NCBI RefSeq assembly: GCF_000970045.1
Contig: NZ_CP009505.1
Location: 186,001-250,000 of the forward strand
Direction: 5' to 3'
DNA from: Methanosarcina sp. MTP4
Lineage (GTDB): Archaea > Halobacteriota > Methanosarcinia > Methanosarcinales > Methanosarcinaceae
Length of the DNA: 64,000 nt
Position numbers and translations under genes: made by a program. This document shows, piece by piece, positions 44,692-52,287 of the stretch (positions within the stretch are counted from its first letter, which is position 1; each line of letters starts with the position of its first letter). The notes below the pieces were generated by a model. The model was not told the DNA's origin. It searched no databases and worked only from the letters and a program-made list of their open reading frames with translations.

Positions 44692-45147
44692 ATGTTCCTT
44701 CCGGCAGGAGAAAAACAGTTCAAGTTCTGGGTCCTGCGCCGAAACGGACTCCCGAACATCAATATCGCTAAACAGTTCGGGGTCTCCAGGCAGGCGGTCT
44801 CCAGGGCCCTTCTCAGCATGGACAAGCGCATCGAAGAAACCCTGCTTGAGATGGCCCGGGCAAACCGGATAGAGGTGGAAAGAGTCAATCCGAAAAAGGG
44901 GGTACTCTTCGGGCATTCGGTTCCCTTCAAAGCCAGTGCAATCATCTTTATCTCGGCCAAACACGGGATGCAGGTCTGGTACGAACATGAGGGAGACTGC
45001 GGGTCCTGTGAGCGGTACAGGGAATGCATCGAACTGCTCTGGGACTTTGCGGAGGAGATGCAGATAAAACTCAAGAGCTCCGAGGACCCCACAAAAATTG
45101 CGGACGAATTGTTCGGGAAATTGAAGGAGATGACAGAAGAGGCCTGA
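44692..45147 (+). CDS. Tfx-like helix-turn-helix regulator with Cys cluster
   Basis: 151 residues. The N-terminal 60 form a sigma-70-region-4-like HTH (FKFWVLRRNGLPNINIAKQF, then GVSRQAVSRALLSMDKRIEE), as in Tfx proteins of methanogens. The middle has INP-like VNPKKGVLFGHSVPFK and a W-Y-EH segment, followed by CGSCERYREC, a probable metal-binding site. Tfx regulators act on methanogenesis genes in some species; the target here is unknown. A DUF1673 gene starts 32 bases later, and a copy of this gene's 3' end lies behind that one, so regulator and DUF1673 were duplicated as a unit. Confidence 0.75.
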   Translation: MFLPAGEKQFKFWVLRRNGLPNINIAKQFGVSRQAVSRALLSMDKRIEETLLEMARANRIEVERVNPKKGVLFGHSVPFKASAIIFISAKHGMQVWYEHEGDCGSCERYRECIELLWDFAEEMQIKLKSSEDPTKIADELFGKLKEMTEEA

Positions 45148-45179
45148 CTTAAGGCAGATAAAATAAGGAAGGGGAAACG

Positions 45180-45503
45180 ATGAATGTATTTGCAAAAAGT
45201 ATAAGGAAACTGATGGGGTGGTGTCCAAATGCAAAAACACTTGAAAACGACCCCTGGATCAACCCTGATAATTTTGAAACATATGATAGATCCGGAGGAG
45301 AAAAAGCTGATCGGTCCAGAGGAGAAAAAACCGGAAGCAATCTTAGCCGTATGAAAGGAATTGGATTGTTAATTACAAGTATAGGTACTTTTGCTGCGGC
45401 GTTGTCACTTGCTCTGGATTTAAAAGGTAACGTATCATCACTGATGGTAGGAGTAGGGACGCTCTTATTTTTAATTGGCACTCTCCTCTACATTAGATCC
45501 TGA
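45180..45503 (+). CDS. DUF1673-family protein 1 (short)
   Basis: 107 residues. The N-terminal IRKLMGWCPNAKT and the D-N-F-E motif define DUF1673, a family I know only from methanosarcinas. Two helices follow in the last 50 residues (GIGLLITSIGTFAAALSLAL, LMVGVGTLLFLIGTLLYI). Shorter than its neighbours, which are about 200 residues; the long loop, third and fourth helices and YWERKNH motif are missing. GGAAGGGGAAACG precedes the ATG. Function unknown. Confidence 0.8.
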   Translation: MNVFAKSIRKLMGWCPNAKTLENDPWINPDNFETYDRSGGEKADRSRGEKTGSNLSRMKGIGLLITSIGTFAAALSLALDLKGNVSSLMVGVGTLLFLIGTLLYIRS

Positions 45504-45510
45504 GCAGCAA

Positions 45511-45615
45511 GGACTTTGCAGAGGAGATGCAGGTAAAATTCAAGAGCTCCGAGGACCCCACAAGCTTGCGGATGAGTTTTTCGGGAAATTGAAGGAGATG
45601 ACAGAGTCGGAATGA
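45511..45615 (+). pseudogene. Remnant of the Tfx-like regulator 3' end
   Basis: About 105 bases match 45042-45147 at the end of the regulator (GACTTTGCAGAGGAGATGCA, AAGAGCTCCGAGGACCCCAC), with a one-base loss after CCCACA that shifts the frame. It lies directly between DUF1673 genes 1 and 2, as expected if a regulator-DUF1673 unit was duplicated and the second regulator mostly lost. Confidence 0.88.
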
Positions 45616-45631
45616 TTACGGTGGGAAAAAT

Positions 45632-46237
45632 ATGATTCCGGGTATGGAACAGTACATAAGGAAACTGATGGGCTGGTGCCCTTATGCAAAAACACCTGAA
45701 AACGGGTACCAAATCCCCTTTGAGAATTTTGAAGCAAATGCCTGGGAAGGAAGAGAAAAAGCAGGTACACCGGAAACCCTTTACGGGTACAGAAAAGCAA
45801 GCACCCGACTCCTCCGAATGAACGCGAGTTTTACTTTCCTGCATCCTGTGGTGCTTGCCATAATAGGCCTGAACCGGGGAGCGCTTCTTGCCGGACTTGG
45901 CATTTCCATGCTGTTTGGCATCTTCGACTGGAAGAAACAAATGAAAAGATATGATACCCTGGAAAAAGAACCTGTACTCGATTACTCCGGCAAGGTAAAG
46001 CTGTTTAAAAAATGGCACGGAATTCCGGGGTGCATATTTTTGCTCCTGATTTTTTACCTGTGGTATGAAATCAAGGCGTTTGCCCTGATGGATCTCTATT
46101 CTTTCGTTGCAGGCACTCTAGTTTTCCTCTGGTTCAGTTACCTGCAAATGATTTACTGGGAGCGGAAAAACCATAAAAAACTTTACTTCAAAAGTTGCGG
46201 GACTTGGAATACCTCGTATGCGGTCAGGGAGAAATGA
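45632..46237 (+). CDS. DUF1673-family protein 2
   Basis: 201 residues, starting at ATG 45632 with GGTGGGA upstream. N-terminal IRKLMGWCPYAKT, the motif NFEAN at about 34, then four membrane helices with the cytoplasmic motif DWKKQMKRYDTL between helices 2 and 3 and IYWERKNHKKLYF after helix 4. All full-length members of this array share that layout. Function unknown; the conserved LMGWCP box with its Cys suggests a common binding or assembly role. Confidence 0.82.
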   Translation: MIPGMEQYIRKLMGWCPYAKTPENGYQIPFENFEANAWEGREKAGTPETLYGYRKASTRLLRMNASFTFLHPVVLAIIGLNRGALLAGLGISMLFGIFDWKKQMKRYDTLEKEPVLDYSGKVKLFKKWHGIPGCIFLLLIFYLWYEIKAFALMDLYSFVAGTLVFLWFSYLQMIYWERKNHKKLYFKSCGTWNTSYAVREK

Positions 46238-46240
46238 TAA

Positions 46241-46870
46241 ATGCCTGTGAAACTTGTTGCTTTTGAGCAGATCAAAAAGCTGATGGGCTGGTGCCCAAAT
46301 GCAAAAACTGCTGAAGCAGGACCCCGGATTAGCTCTGTGAATTTTGAAGCATATGATCGATCGGGAGAAGAAAAAGCAAGAAGTCCGACGGTTCCGAGCC
46401 AGCATTCCAGGCTTGATACCCAACTCCTCCTGCTACCAATTTTCTTTACTCCTGTTTACATAAACCTATTTCAAAAAGGCATAAATACAGAGGCTTTCCT
46501 TCTCGGCCTTTCACTTTCTTTACCAATATATCTGCTCGGCTGGAAAAAGCAGATGCATCAGTACAATGCCGCGAAAAAAAAACCTGTTGTTTCTCCTTCC
46601 TTTAGAAAATCATTATTCTGTGTTATCTTATTCCTGTTTTTGGGTTTTACTTTGCTCATAGCTTCCTTGCCTTATATTTCATCTCATGCGGCCCATCTTC
46701 TTAACGATCGGACACTGAATTCTTTTGCTTCAGGAACTCTGATTCCGATGTGGGGCTTCTATTTCCAGCTAATTTACTGGGAGAGAAAAAACCATATGAA
46801 AATGTATATGAAAAGAGAAAAGGGACAGCAAAAACTGTATGCCCTTGGGGAAAAGGGTGGGAAACTGTGA
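46241..46870 (+). CDS. DUF1673-family protein 3
   Basis: 209 residues. FEQIKKLMGWCPNAKT at the N-terminus, NFEAYDRSGEEKA, four helices, GWKKQMHQYNAAKKKP in the middle loop and YWERKNHMKMYMKREKG at the end. It begins three bases after the stop of protein 2 and overlaps the GTG start of protein 4 (GTGA). Closest in this array to protein 5 (shared LSLSLPIYLLGWKKQM-like segment). Confidence 0.82.
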   Translation: MPVKLVAFEQIKKLMGWCPNAKTAEAGPRISSVNFEAYDRSGEEKARSPTVPSQHSRLDTQLLLLPIFFTPVYINLFQKGINTEAFLLGLSLSLPIYLLGWKKQMHQYNAAKKKPVVSPSFRKSLFCVILFLFLGFTLLIASLPYISSHAAHLLNDRTLNSFASGTLIPMWGFYFQLIYWERKNHMKMYMKREKGQQKLYALGEKGGKL

Positions 46871-47376
46871 ACCTGAATACCGAATACATTAAAAAGCTGA
46901 TGGGATGGTGTCCCTATGCAAAAACCACTGGAGTAGGACCCCGGCTTAGTCCTGATAATTTTGAAGCAAATGATCGATCTGGAGGAGAAAAAGGGGATCG
47001 GCCAGGAAGAGAAAAGCCCTTGATAAAGAGAAATTCGAAACAATTTCTCATTTCATTTTTCGTTTCTATATGTATCATTATATCCGGTACTGCATCAACC
47101 ATAATGGAATCATTTATGAATTTCGTTTTTGTGCTGATGGGGTTCGGACTTCTTTTAGACACGCTTTCTAAGTCTGAAACCAATGCAAAATCATCAAAAT
47201 TGATGTCAATTTGCAGTGTTGTTTTTTGGAGTGCTATGTGTTTTGGACTGCATTTTTATTTCAAATCGTCTGGAAGTATTGTAACGGCAAAATTGTTTGT
47301 TTTGTTTGGCATATATGGAGCCGCTAAGGCTATTTATTCAACCGTTCCAATCATTAGGAAGAGAGCCCAGGGGTAA
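46867..47376 (+). CDS. DUF1673-family protein 4
   Basis: 169 residues from GTG 46867, overlapping the previous stop. The frame is open further up but only as a shadow of protein 3. N-terminal VNLNTEYIKKLMGWCPYAKT, then NFEANDRSGGEKGDR. The helix part differs from the four-helix members (FGLLLDTLSKSETNAKSSK between helices) and lacks the terminal YWERKNH box, so it is a divergent member resembling protein 1. Confidence 0.78.
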   Translation: MNLNTEYIKKLMGWCPYAKTTGVGPRLSPDNFEANDRSGGEKGDRPGREKPLIKRNSKQFLISFFVSICIIISGTASTIMESFMNFVFVLMGFGLLLDTLSKSETNAKSSKLMSICSVVFWSAMCFGLHFYFKSSGSIVTAKLFVLFGIYGAAKAIYSTVPIIRKRAQG

Positions 47377-47443
47377 GCTATTTGAAATGTATTTTGTTGG
47401 AAATCCCGGCGGAGGAACAAACAGTTAATGGGGATAGATAAAG

Positions 47444-48079
47444 ATGCATGTATTCATAAAAAGTATAAGGAAACTGATGGGGTGGTGCCCGAATGCAAAA
47501 ACACTCGAAACCGGATCTCGAATTAGCCCTGCCAATTTTGAAGCATATGCTCAATCCGGAGGAGAAAAAGCCAGGAATCAGGGGATTCAGAGCCAATTCT
47601 CCAGGCTCTTTTCCAGGTTTGATGTCAGAATACTTCTCCCAACACTTTTCTTTACTTTTTATCTCATAAATTTGCTGTTCCAAAAGGGTGTAAATGTAGA
47701 GACTTTCCTTCTCGGCCTTTCACTTTCTTTACTTATCTATTTGCTTGGCTGGAAAAAGCAGATGAACAAGTACGATACCCTGACAAAAAAACCTTCTATT
47801 GTTTCTTCTTTTAAAAAAACATTCTTCCGGAATTTCTCAGTCATAATTTTGAGTTTGATTTTGCTCATGGTTTTCCTGCCTTATATCCGGTCTCATACAG
47901 CCCTTTCTCTTAACGCCCAGGCACTGTCTTCTTTCGTTGCAGGGACCTGGGTTCTGATGTGGGGAACTTATCTTCAGCTAATTTATTGGGAAAGAAAAAA
48001 CCATATGAAAATTCATATAAAAAGCGAAAAGGGGTTCCAGAATATGTATGCCCTTGGAGAAAAGGCGGGAAAATTGTGA
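47444..48079 (+). CDS. DUF1673-family protein 5
   Basis: 211 residues. SIRKLMGWCPNAKTLE at the N-terminus (nearly the same as protein 1), NFEAYAQSGGEKA, four helices, LGWKKQMNKYDTLTKK and YWERKNHMKIHIKSEKG. Its body is like protein 3 while its N-terminus is like protein 1, which suggests recombination between copies. It overlaps the GTG start of protein 6. Confidence 0.82.
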   Translation: MHVFIKSIRKLMGWCPNAKTLETGSRISPANFEAYAQSGGEKARNQGIQSQFSRLFSRFDVRILLPTLFFTFYLINLLFQKGVNVETFLLGLSLSLLIYLLGWKKQMNKYDTLTKKPSIVSSFKKTFFRNFSVIILSLILLMVFLPYIRSHTALSLNAQALSSFVAGTWVLMWGTYLQLIYWERKNHMKIHIKSEKGFQNMYALGEKAGKL

Positions 48080-48675
48080 ACCTGAATACCGAATACATAA
48101 AAAAACTGATGGGATGGTGTCCGAATGCCGGAGCAGCTGAAGCCAGACGGAATGTTAGCCTTGAGAATTTTAATTCTGATATTCCGGAAAGATCAAGGGG
48201 AGAAAACGGAGATCTGAAAAATCCGGGCTGGATCCGGAAAACAAGCATTCAAACCCTTCTAATTAATACTTTTCTTACACTTGTGTATATCCCGGTGATT
48301 AATCAGCTGGGTATAAACCTGAGCTTCTTACTCACTGGATCTTTTATCTCTCTGTTTTTTGTCATATTCTACTGGAAGACTCAAATGAAAAGATACGATT
48401 CCCTGATAAAACAACCGATAATTGACTATTCGAATAAGAAAAAACTGTATAATGTACTTTGTTATGTATTTTTGATTTTGATATTTAGCCTTTATCTTAA
48501 AAGCCAGGAAACTGCCCTGCAAGCAATATTTTCATTTATTGGAGGTATCGTGGTCGGAATGTGGCTTTTCTATTTCCAGCTAATATATTGGGAGAAAAAG
48601 AACCACAAAACGATCTATTTCAACAAAAGCTACGGGACATGGAAGAAATCATACATCATTCGGGAGAGAAAATAA
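48076..48675 (+). CDS. DUF1673-family protein 6
   Basis: 199 residues from GTG 48076 (GTGA overlap). VNLNTEYIKKLMGWCPNAG at the N-terminus, as in protein 4; four helices; YWKTQMKRYDSLIKQP in the middle loop; YWEKKNHKTIYFNKSYG at the end, like protein 2. A mosaic again: front of protein 4, rear of protein 2. Confidence 0.82.
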   Translation: MNLNTEYIKKLMGWCPNAGAAEARRNVSLENFNSDIPERSRGENGDLKNPGWIRKTSIQTLLINTFLTLVYIPVINQLGINLSFLLTGSFISLFFVIFYWKTQMKRYDSLIKQPIIDYSNKKKLYNVLCYVFLILIFSLYLKSQETALQAIFSFIGGIVVGMWLFYFQLIYWEKKNHKTIYFNKSYGTWKKSYIIRERK

Positions 48676-49401
48676 ATGCCTGCCAAAGCTGCTGCATTTG
48701 AGCAGATTAAAAAACTGATGGGATGGTGCCCGGCCTGCCAAAAAATAGAACCTGAAAAAGAGCAAACATTCTTTTTTGCAAACCAGGCCGCAGTTTCAGG
48801 TAAAATGGGAAACTCTCAGGATATCCTGACTTCAAACGTAACCTTTCCTGCAAATACCTCCCTCTTTGTCCTCCTGTTTACAGTAGGCTTCAACGTGCTC
48901 CTGAGGGTCGAAGACTTTTCCCTCTTTCTTGCCGGCCTCGTCCTGCTCAACGCAATATATTGCTGGCTTGCCCTCAAGACCTTCAACACGGTGGTCCGGA
49001 CAGGTAGCAAAAGCCTGTACCTGCGGGGCTTCAGGCTGAAGGATTTTGAAATACCTTATGAGGAGATTGAAAGCGTTGGAGCATACAACATCGAAAAACG
49101 TTCAAAGAAAAGCTCCCTGATCCTGTGCATACTGGGAGGAATCGCCCTTTGCGTCGCCCTTGCCTATCCGGTTCTGGAAGGGGACTGGAGACCTGTTCTG
49201 CTTATAATATCCATTTTCCCCATCATCCTGTTTCTGCTGGCAAAGCAAAAAAGCCGGTATCGGGATCTGAATACGCGGCTTTACATAAAAACCAGGCACA
49301 AGAAGTGGTATGAGTGGACTCCTTACTATTCCTTAATAACGGACGAAGCTTCGGCTGCAGCGCTTAAGTCCCTTATTGAAAGGCACTCGGGGAGAAGGTA
49401 A
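48676..49401 (+). CDS. DUF1673-related protein 7 with PH-like region
   Basis: 241 residues, starting directly after the previous stop. It keeps FEQIKKLMGWCPACQK (an extra Cys makes CPAC) but the body is different: two helices at about 60-100, a beta-rich segment LYLRGFRLKDFEIPYEEIES that resembles bacterial PH-like membrane domains, two more helices, and a basic C-terminus. It is therefore a fusion of the DUF1673 head with another membrane module. Confidence 0.72.
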   Translation: MPAKAAAFEQIKKLMGWCPACQKIEPEKEQTFFFANQAAVSGKMGNSQDILTSNVTFPANTSLFVLLFTVGFNVLLRVEDFSLFLAGLVLLNAIYCWLALKTFNTVVRTGSKSLYLRGFRLKDFEIPYEEIESVGAYNIEKRSKKSSLILCILGGIALCVALAYPVLEGDWRPVLLIISIFPIILFLLAKQKSRYRDLNTRLYIKTRHKKWYEWTPYYSLITDEASAAALKSLIERHSGRR

Positions 49402-49402
49402 A

Positions 49403-50152
49403 ATGGTTTTTCTGGGATACTTCAGAAAACTGATGGGCTGGTGCCCGATGAAAGATTCCCTCAAAAAAGAAAGGCAGGAAGACTGTTTGCCAGGCTTTAA
49501 ACCGGAAAATAGAAGTCTTCAGTTGAGTTCCTCTCCAGTAGGTCTGGAGGAAAACAGAATTCTTAAGGCGCATGTTAGCCTTTTTCCCGGATGGAAGCCT
49601 GTAATAATCATTCTCTTCGCAGCAGTAAGCTCCTTTCTACTATGGATATATAGCCATGAAAACTCTTTTTTATTTATCCTTTCAGAGCTGATTCTGTATT
49701 TACTTCTCGTAGTGCCATTACTTTCCCATTTTTCCAGTACTGTCGCGGTAATGCCTGAAAAACTCATAATCAAAAGACCTCTGCGTAAGCCCGTTGTGAT
49801 TGAAAAAAGGGACATCAAGCAAATCTCGGTACCAAAGAACGATAACCATTCCCTGCGCTGGACGATGCGCTTATTTTACCTTGCTACCATTTCAATTATC
49901 CTGCTTCATGCCGTAGAAAGGATAAACAGGGATTTGCAGCTGGAAGAAGCAGCTACATTCTCCGCAAAACTCAGCCTATTTCTGGGAAAATTCCTGGTAG
50001 TTTCGTTTCTACTTGTGCTTTATTATATCTTCGAACTTCGAGCGCATTATCAGCGGGTCCTTAAAGTAACTATGCACTCAAACCTGAAAGTCTGGATATA
50101 TACAGAAGAACCGGAAGAGCTTACCGCGATTCTCAAAAACGAAAAGGAATAA
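49403..50152 (+). CDS. DUF1673-related protein 8 with PH-like region
   Basis: 249 residues from ATG 49403 (the frame opens at 49376, but GGGGAGAAGG stands before 49403). FRKLMGWCPMKDSLKK opens the protein. The body resembles protein 7: helix pair, then VAVMPEKLIIKRPLRKPVVI and a DIKQISVP strand, two more helices and a charged C-terminus. Last member of the array, transcribed in the same direction. Confidence 0.72.
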   Translation: MVFLGYFRKLMGWCPMKDSLKKERQEDCLPGFKPENRSLQLSSSPVGLEENRILKAHVSLFPGWKPVIIILFAAVSSFLLWIYSHENSFLFILSELILYLLLVVPLLSHFSSTVAVMPEKLIIKRPLRKPVVIEKRDIKQISVPKNDNHSLRWTMRLFYLATISIILLHAVERINRDLQLEEAATFSAKLSLFLGKFLVVSFLLVLYYIFELRAHYQRVLKVTMHSNLKVWIYTEEPEELTAILKNEKE

Positions 50153-50248
50153 AAAAGGAGAGTAAAAAACAAGAATGAAAAGGAGTTGCCCTGAAATTGT
50201 GCTTTTTCAGAAGCTAAAAACACACAGGGAAAATCGAAAACAAACTCA

Positions 50249-50701
50249 TTACTTTATGCTCTTGATAAACTGCTGCCAGCGCTTCTCATCAGCCACTTTC
50301 TGGGCCTTGATTATCCTCTTGAGTTCCTCGGCCGAGTCTTCGCCCCCTTTCCCCGCAAGCTTGTCCTTAAACTCCATCACCGCCCGCAAGAGCCCTATGG
50401 CTTCTTCATAGAGTGCTTCAGCTTCAGCCTTTGTAAGCTCCTCGGTCTCCAGCAGCTCCTCGTTTGCCTTTGCCCGGGCTTCGAGCTCAGGGAGGAGAGC
50501 CCTTATTTCGGTAGTTTCTTCCGGTTCCGGAAATTCCTTTTCCCCAAGTTTTCGGACCATCCCCCGCAGCCTGTACTCCTTTCCGTCGATTTCAACGCTT
50601 TCCGGGATTTTCTTCCCGACCCAGGCAAAATCGCTTCGGAGGCTCCAGAGCAGTTTCTTTCGCTCCGGTTCGGTGATCAATTCCATATCTGCGTTTTCCA
50701 T
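50249..50701 (-). CDS. DUF5788-like cytoplasmic protein
   Basis: 150 residues from ATG 50701, with GGAGGG six bases upstream. Charged and helical: ERKKLLWSLRSDFAWVGKKI, a VEIDGKEYRLRG strand pair, an ELTKAEAEALYEEAIGLLRA helix near 95-115, and a C-terminal KRWQQFIK. The gene at 53356 is a clear homologue. I place it in the DUF5788 family from memory; no function is known. Confidence 0.65.
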   Translation of the reverse strand: MENADMELITEPERKKLLWSLRSDFAWVGKKIPESVEIDGKEYRLRGMVRKLGEKEFPEPEETTEIRALLPELEARAKANEELLETEELTKAEAEALYEEAIGLLRAVMEFKDKLAGKGGEDSAEELKRIIKAQKVADEKRWQQFIKSIK

Positions 50702-51087
50702 CTCTTTCCCTCCCAGGAACATGTAAAGAATTTCCTTGAAATCTTGATAGGTTTCTATAGTTTCTCTTCCTGATTTCTTATTCCTTTCGATTCCTGTCCG
50801 AAAAGGCCGCTTCTACCTGCCGTTGAAAAGAATATTCAAAACTTAATATGCATTGATATATATTATTTGCTATTCATTGAACACATACTAATTATATTAT
50901 TGGCTCCTCCCATACTGGTTTTGGATTTAAAATATGCGAAGAATTAAATAATTACACATATTATAATCTTCGGGGAAATGCAGCCTGCTGGTATTCAGGT
51001 TGGGAGCTTGGGGAAGATACACGACTATTCATTTTTCCTGTAGAATCTGGCAGTAGCTGAGCTTCCCAATAAATATTGAATGGGGGA
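50702..51087. other. Divergent intergenic region
   Basis: About 385 bases with no gene. A/T rich between 50850 and 50960, where promoters for the two flanking genes should lie. Confidence 0.45.
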
Positions 51088-51375
51088 ATGAAAGAACTGA
51101 AACATCTAACTCGATTTTTATTGTTGATAACATGTGTAGGCTTGCTGATAGGGACAGCCTCTGCATGTTACAATGACTGCTTGAGTCCGGGGTACTGGAA
51201 GAACCATGATTGGCCTGTTGACTGCATCAAAATAGGAGGGGTTTGTTACACAGAAGACGAAGCAAAAGCAATTATGTGCCAGCCGGTAAAAGGCGACAAG
51301 ACCATAACAATGTTCAAAGCACTGGTCGCCGCCAAACTGAACGAGGCAAATGGTTGTACAGTGACGTGCATATAG
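51088..51375 (+). CDS. Small secreted protein with SPGYWKNH motif
   Basis: 95 residues from ATG 51088 (TTG 51076 in frame is an alternative; GGGGGA lies between them). Signal peptide LLLITCVGLLIGTASA, then CYNDCLSPGYWKNHDWPVDC. The PGYWKNH motif recurs in secreted proteins of archaea and bacteria, usually with nearby Cys. Six Cys remain in the mature part (a pair of C-x3-C, then CIKIGGVC, a later C and CTVTC), so disulfides are likely. Its 3' neighbour is a Cys-rich microprotein 27 bases on, probably in the same transcript. Function unknown. Confidence 0.7.
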   Translation: MKELKHLTRFLLLITCVGLLIGTASACYNDCLSPGYWKNHDWPVDCIKIGGVCYTEDEAKAIMCQPVKGDKTITMFKALVAAKLNEANGCTVTCI

Positions 51376-51385
51376 GAATGTATAT

Positions 51386-51400
51386 AGGAGGCTGACTCCT
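51386..51400 (+). promoter_or_regulatory. Ribosome site inside a hairpin
   Basis: AGGAGGCTGACTCCT: AGGAG pairs with CTCCT across a five-base loop, so the Shine-Dalgarno of the microprotein gene is in a short stem just before its ATG at 51403. It could lower or switch translation. Five base pairs is short, so this is a candidate only. Confidence 0.45.
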
Positions 51401-51402
51401 GG

Positions 51403-51537
51403 ATGGCATGCTATGGTCCGGTTGAAGAGAAGTGCGTAAAGGCAAACAGTTGTGCCTGGAAATGCGGAGAACCTCTCTACGAGTGCCTGGACGCTTACAA
51501 CAACGGAAGGTACTGCTGCTATTGCTGCGATGATTAA
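51403..51537 (+). CDS. 44-residue Cys-rich microprotein
   Basis: ATG to TAA gives 44 residues with nine Cys (positions 3, 11, 17, 21, 28, 38, 39, 41, 42), ending NGRYCCYCCDD. GGAGG precedes the ATG by 11 bases. No signal peptide, so the Cys may bind metal in the cytoplasm, or be exported by another route. It follows the SPGYWKNH gene closely and both are Cys-rich, which suggests a functional pair (inference). No family recognised; coding status rests on the ribosome site, the ordered Cys pattern and the acidic end. Confidence 0.6.
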   Translation: MACYGPVEEKCVKANSCAWKCGEPLYECLDAYNNGRYCCYCCDD

Positions 51538-51816
51538 TACATCAGAAATTTAACTGAGAAAAAGTTCTAACGAACTAAAATGTGGAAAAGTTCTAACGGG
51601 ATGAGGACCTAAATGTTATATAACCGGGGTTGAAACCCGGAAAATATTATCCTTCCTGCAAAGAACATAAAAAATAATTCAAAGGACCTCAGCGTGAAAA
51701 AACGCGGGGGTATTCCTTATTTTTATATAGTACCAGAGTTATCTGACTCAATGGGGCTTTTCGGAATTTTTTTCCTGACATTTTTTCCTAATTTTTTACT
51801 TCAGTCCTGCCGGGAA
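51538..51816. other. Region between the microprotein and pyrI
   Basis: No gene. GTTCTAACG occurs twice (about 51563 and 51590). CCGGG and CCCGG arms near 51623-51640 form a hairpin that could end one of the convergent transcripts. Confidence 0.45.
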
Positions 51817-52287
51817 TCACACCAGGTGTTCGGCAATATTCTCCGAGATAACGTGTTCGCAGTAGAGGCAGCGCAGGACCACCCCACCTTTTTCGGAGCG
51901 GATCACAGAAAATCTGGATTTTATGGGCTCAGTGCTGTTGGAGATGCAGTTCGGGTTTATGCAGCGGACCACGTCTTCTACGTAAGTCGGGAGGACTACC
52001 TTCTTTTTCTGGAGCACTACAAAGTCGCGGATGATATTGACGGTGGCGTTCGGGGCGATCAGGGAAATCCTGTTGAGTTCCTCAACATTGAGTTCCCGGC
52101 CTTCGACTTTTACTACGTCCTTCCTGCCCTTGGCCCCGGGAGCGTTCATGACAAAACTGACAGTGCCCCTGCAGTCCGCGGCAATTCCCAGGATGCGCAG
52201 GACGTTTAAGGCTTGCCCGGCCTTGATATGGTCAATGACAGTCCCGTTTTCGATCGCCTGGATTTTCAGGTTCTCTTTATCCGTCAT
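51817..52287 (-). CDS. pyrI: Aspartate carbamoyltransferase regulatory subunit
   Basis: 156 residues, the normal PyrI length. The N-terminal nucleotide-binding domain (IENGTVIDHIKAGQALNVLR, then VVKVEGRELNVEELN) and C-terminal zinc domain with Cys109, Cys114, Cys140 and Cys143 (CINPNC, CLYC) are complete. PyrI carries the allosteric CTP/ATP site and joins PyrB trimers. It overlaps pyrB by four bases (ATGA) and is downstream of it. Confidence 0.97.
   Translation of the reverse strand: MTDKENLKIQAIENGTVIDHIKAGQALNVLRILGIAADCRGTVSFVMNAPGAKGRKDVVKVEGRELNVEELNRISLIAPNATVNIIRDFVVLQKKKVVLPTYVEDVVRCINPNCISNSTEPIKSRFSVIRSEKGGVVLRCLYCEHVISENIAEHLV

Noticed and set aside
51694-52209. + strand frame opposite pyrI
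   Set aside because: Antisense shadow of a well-defined gene.
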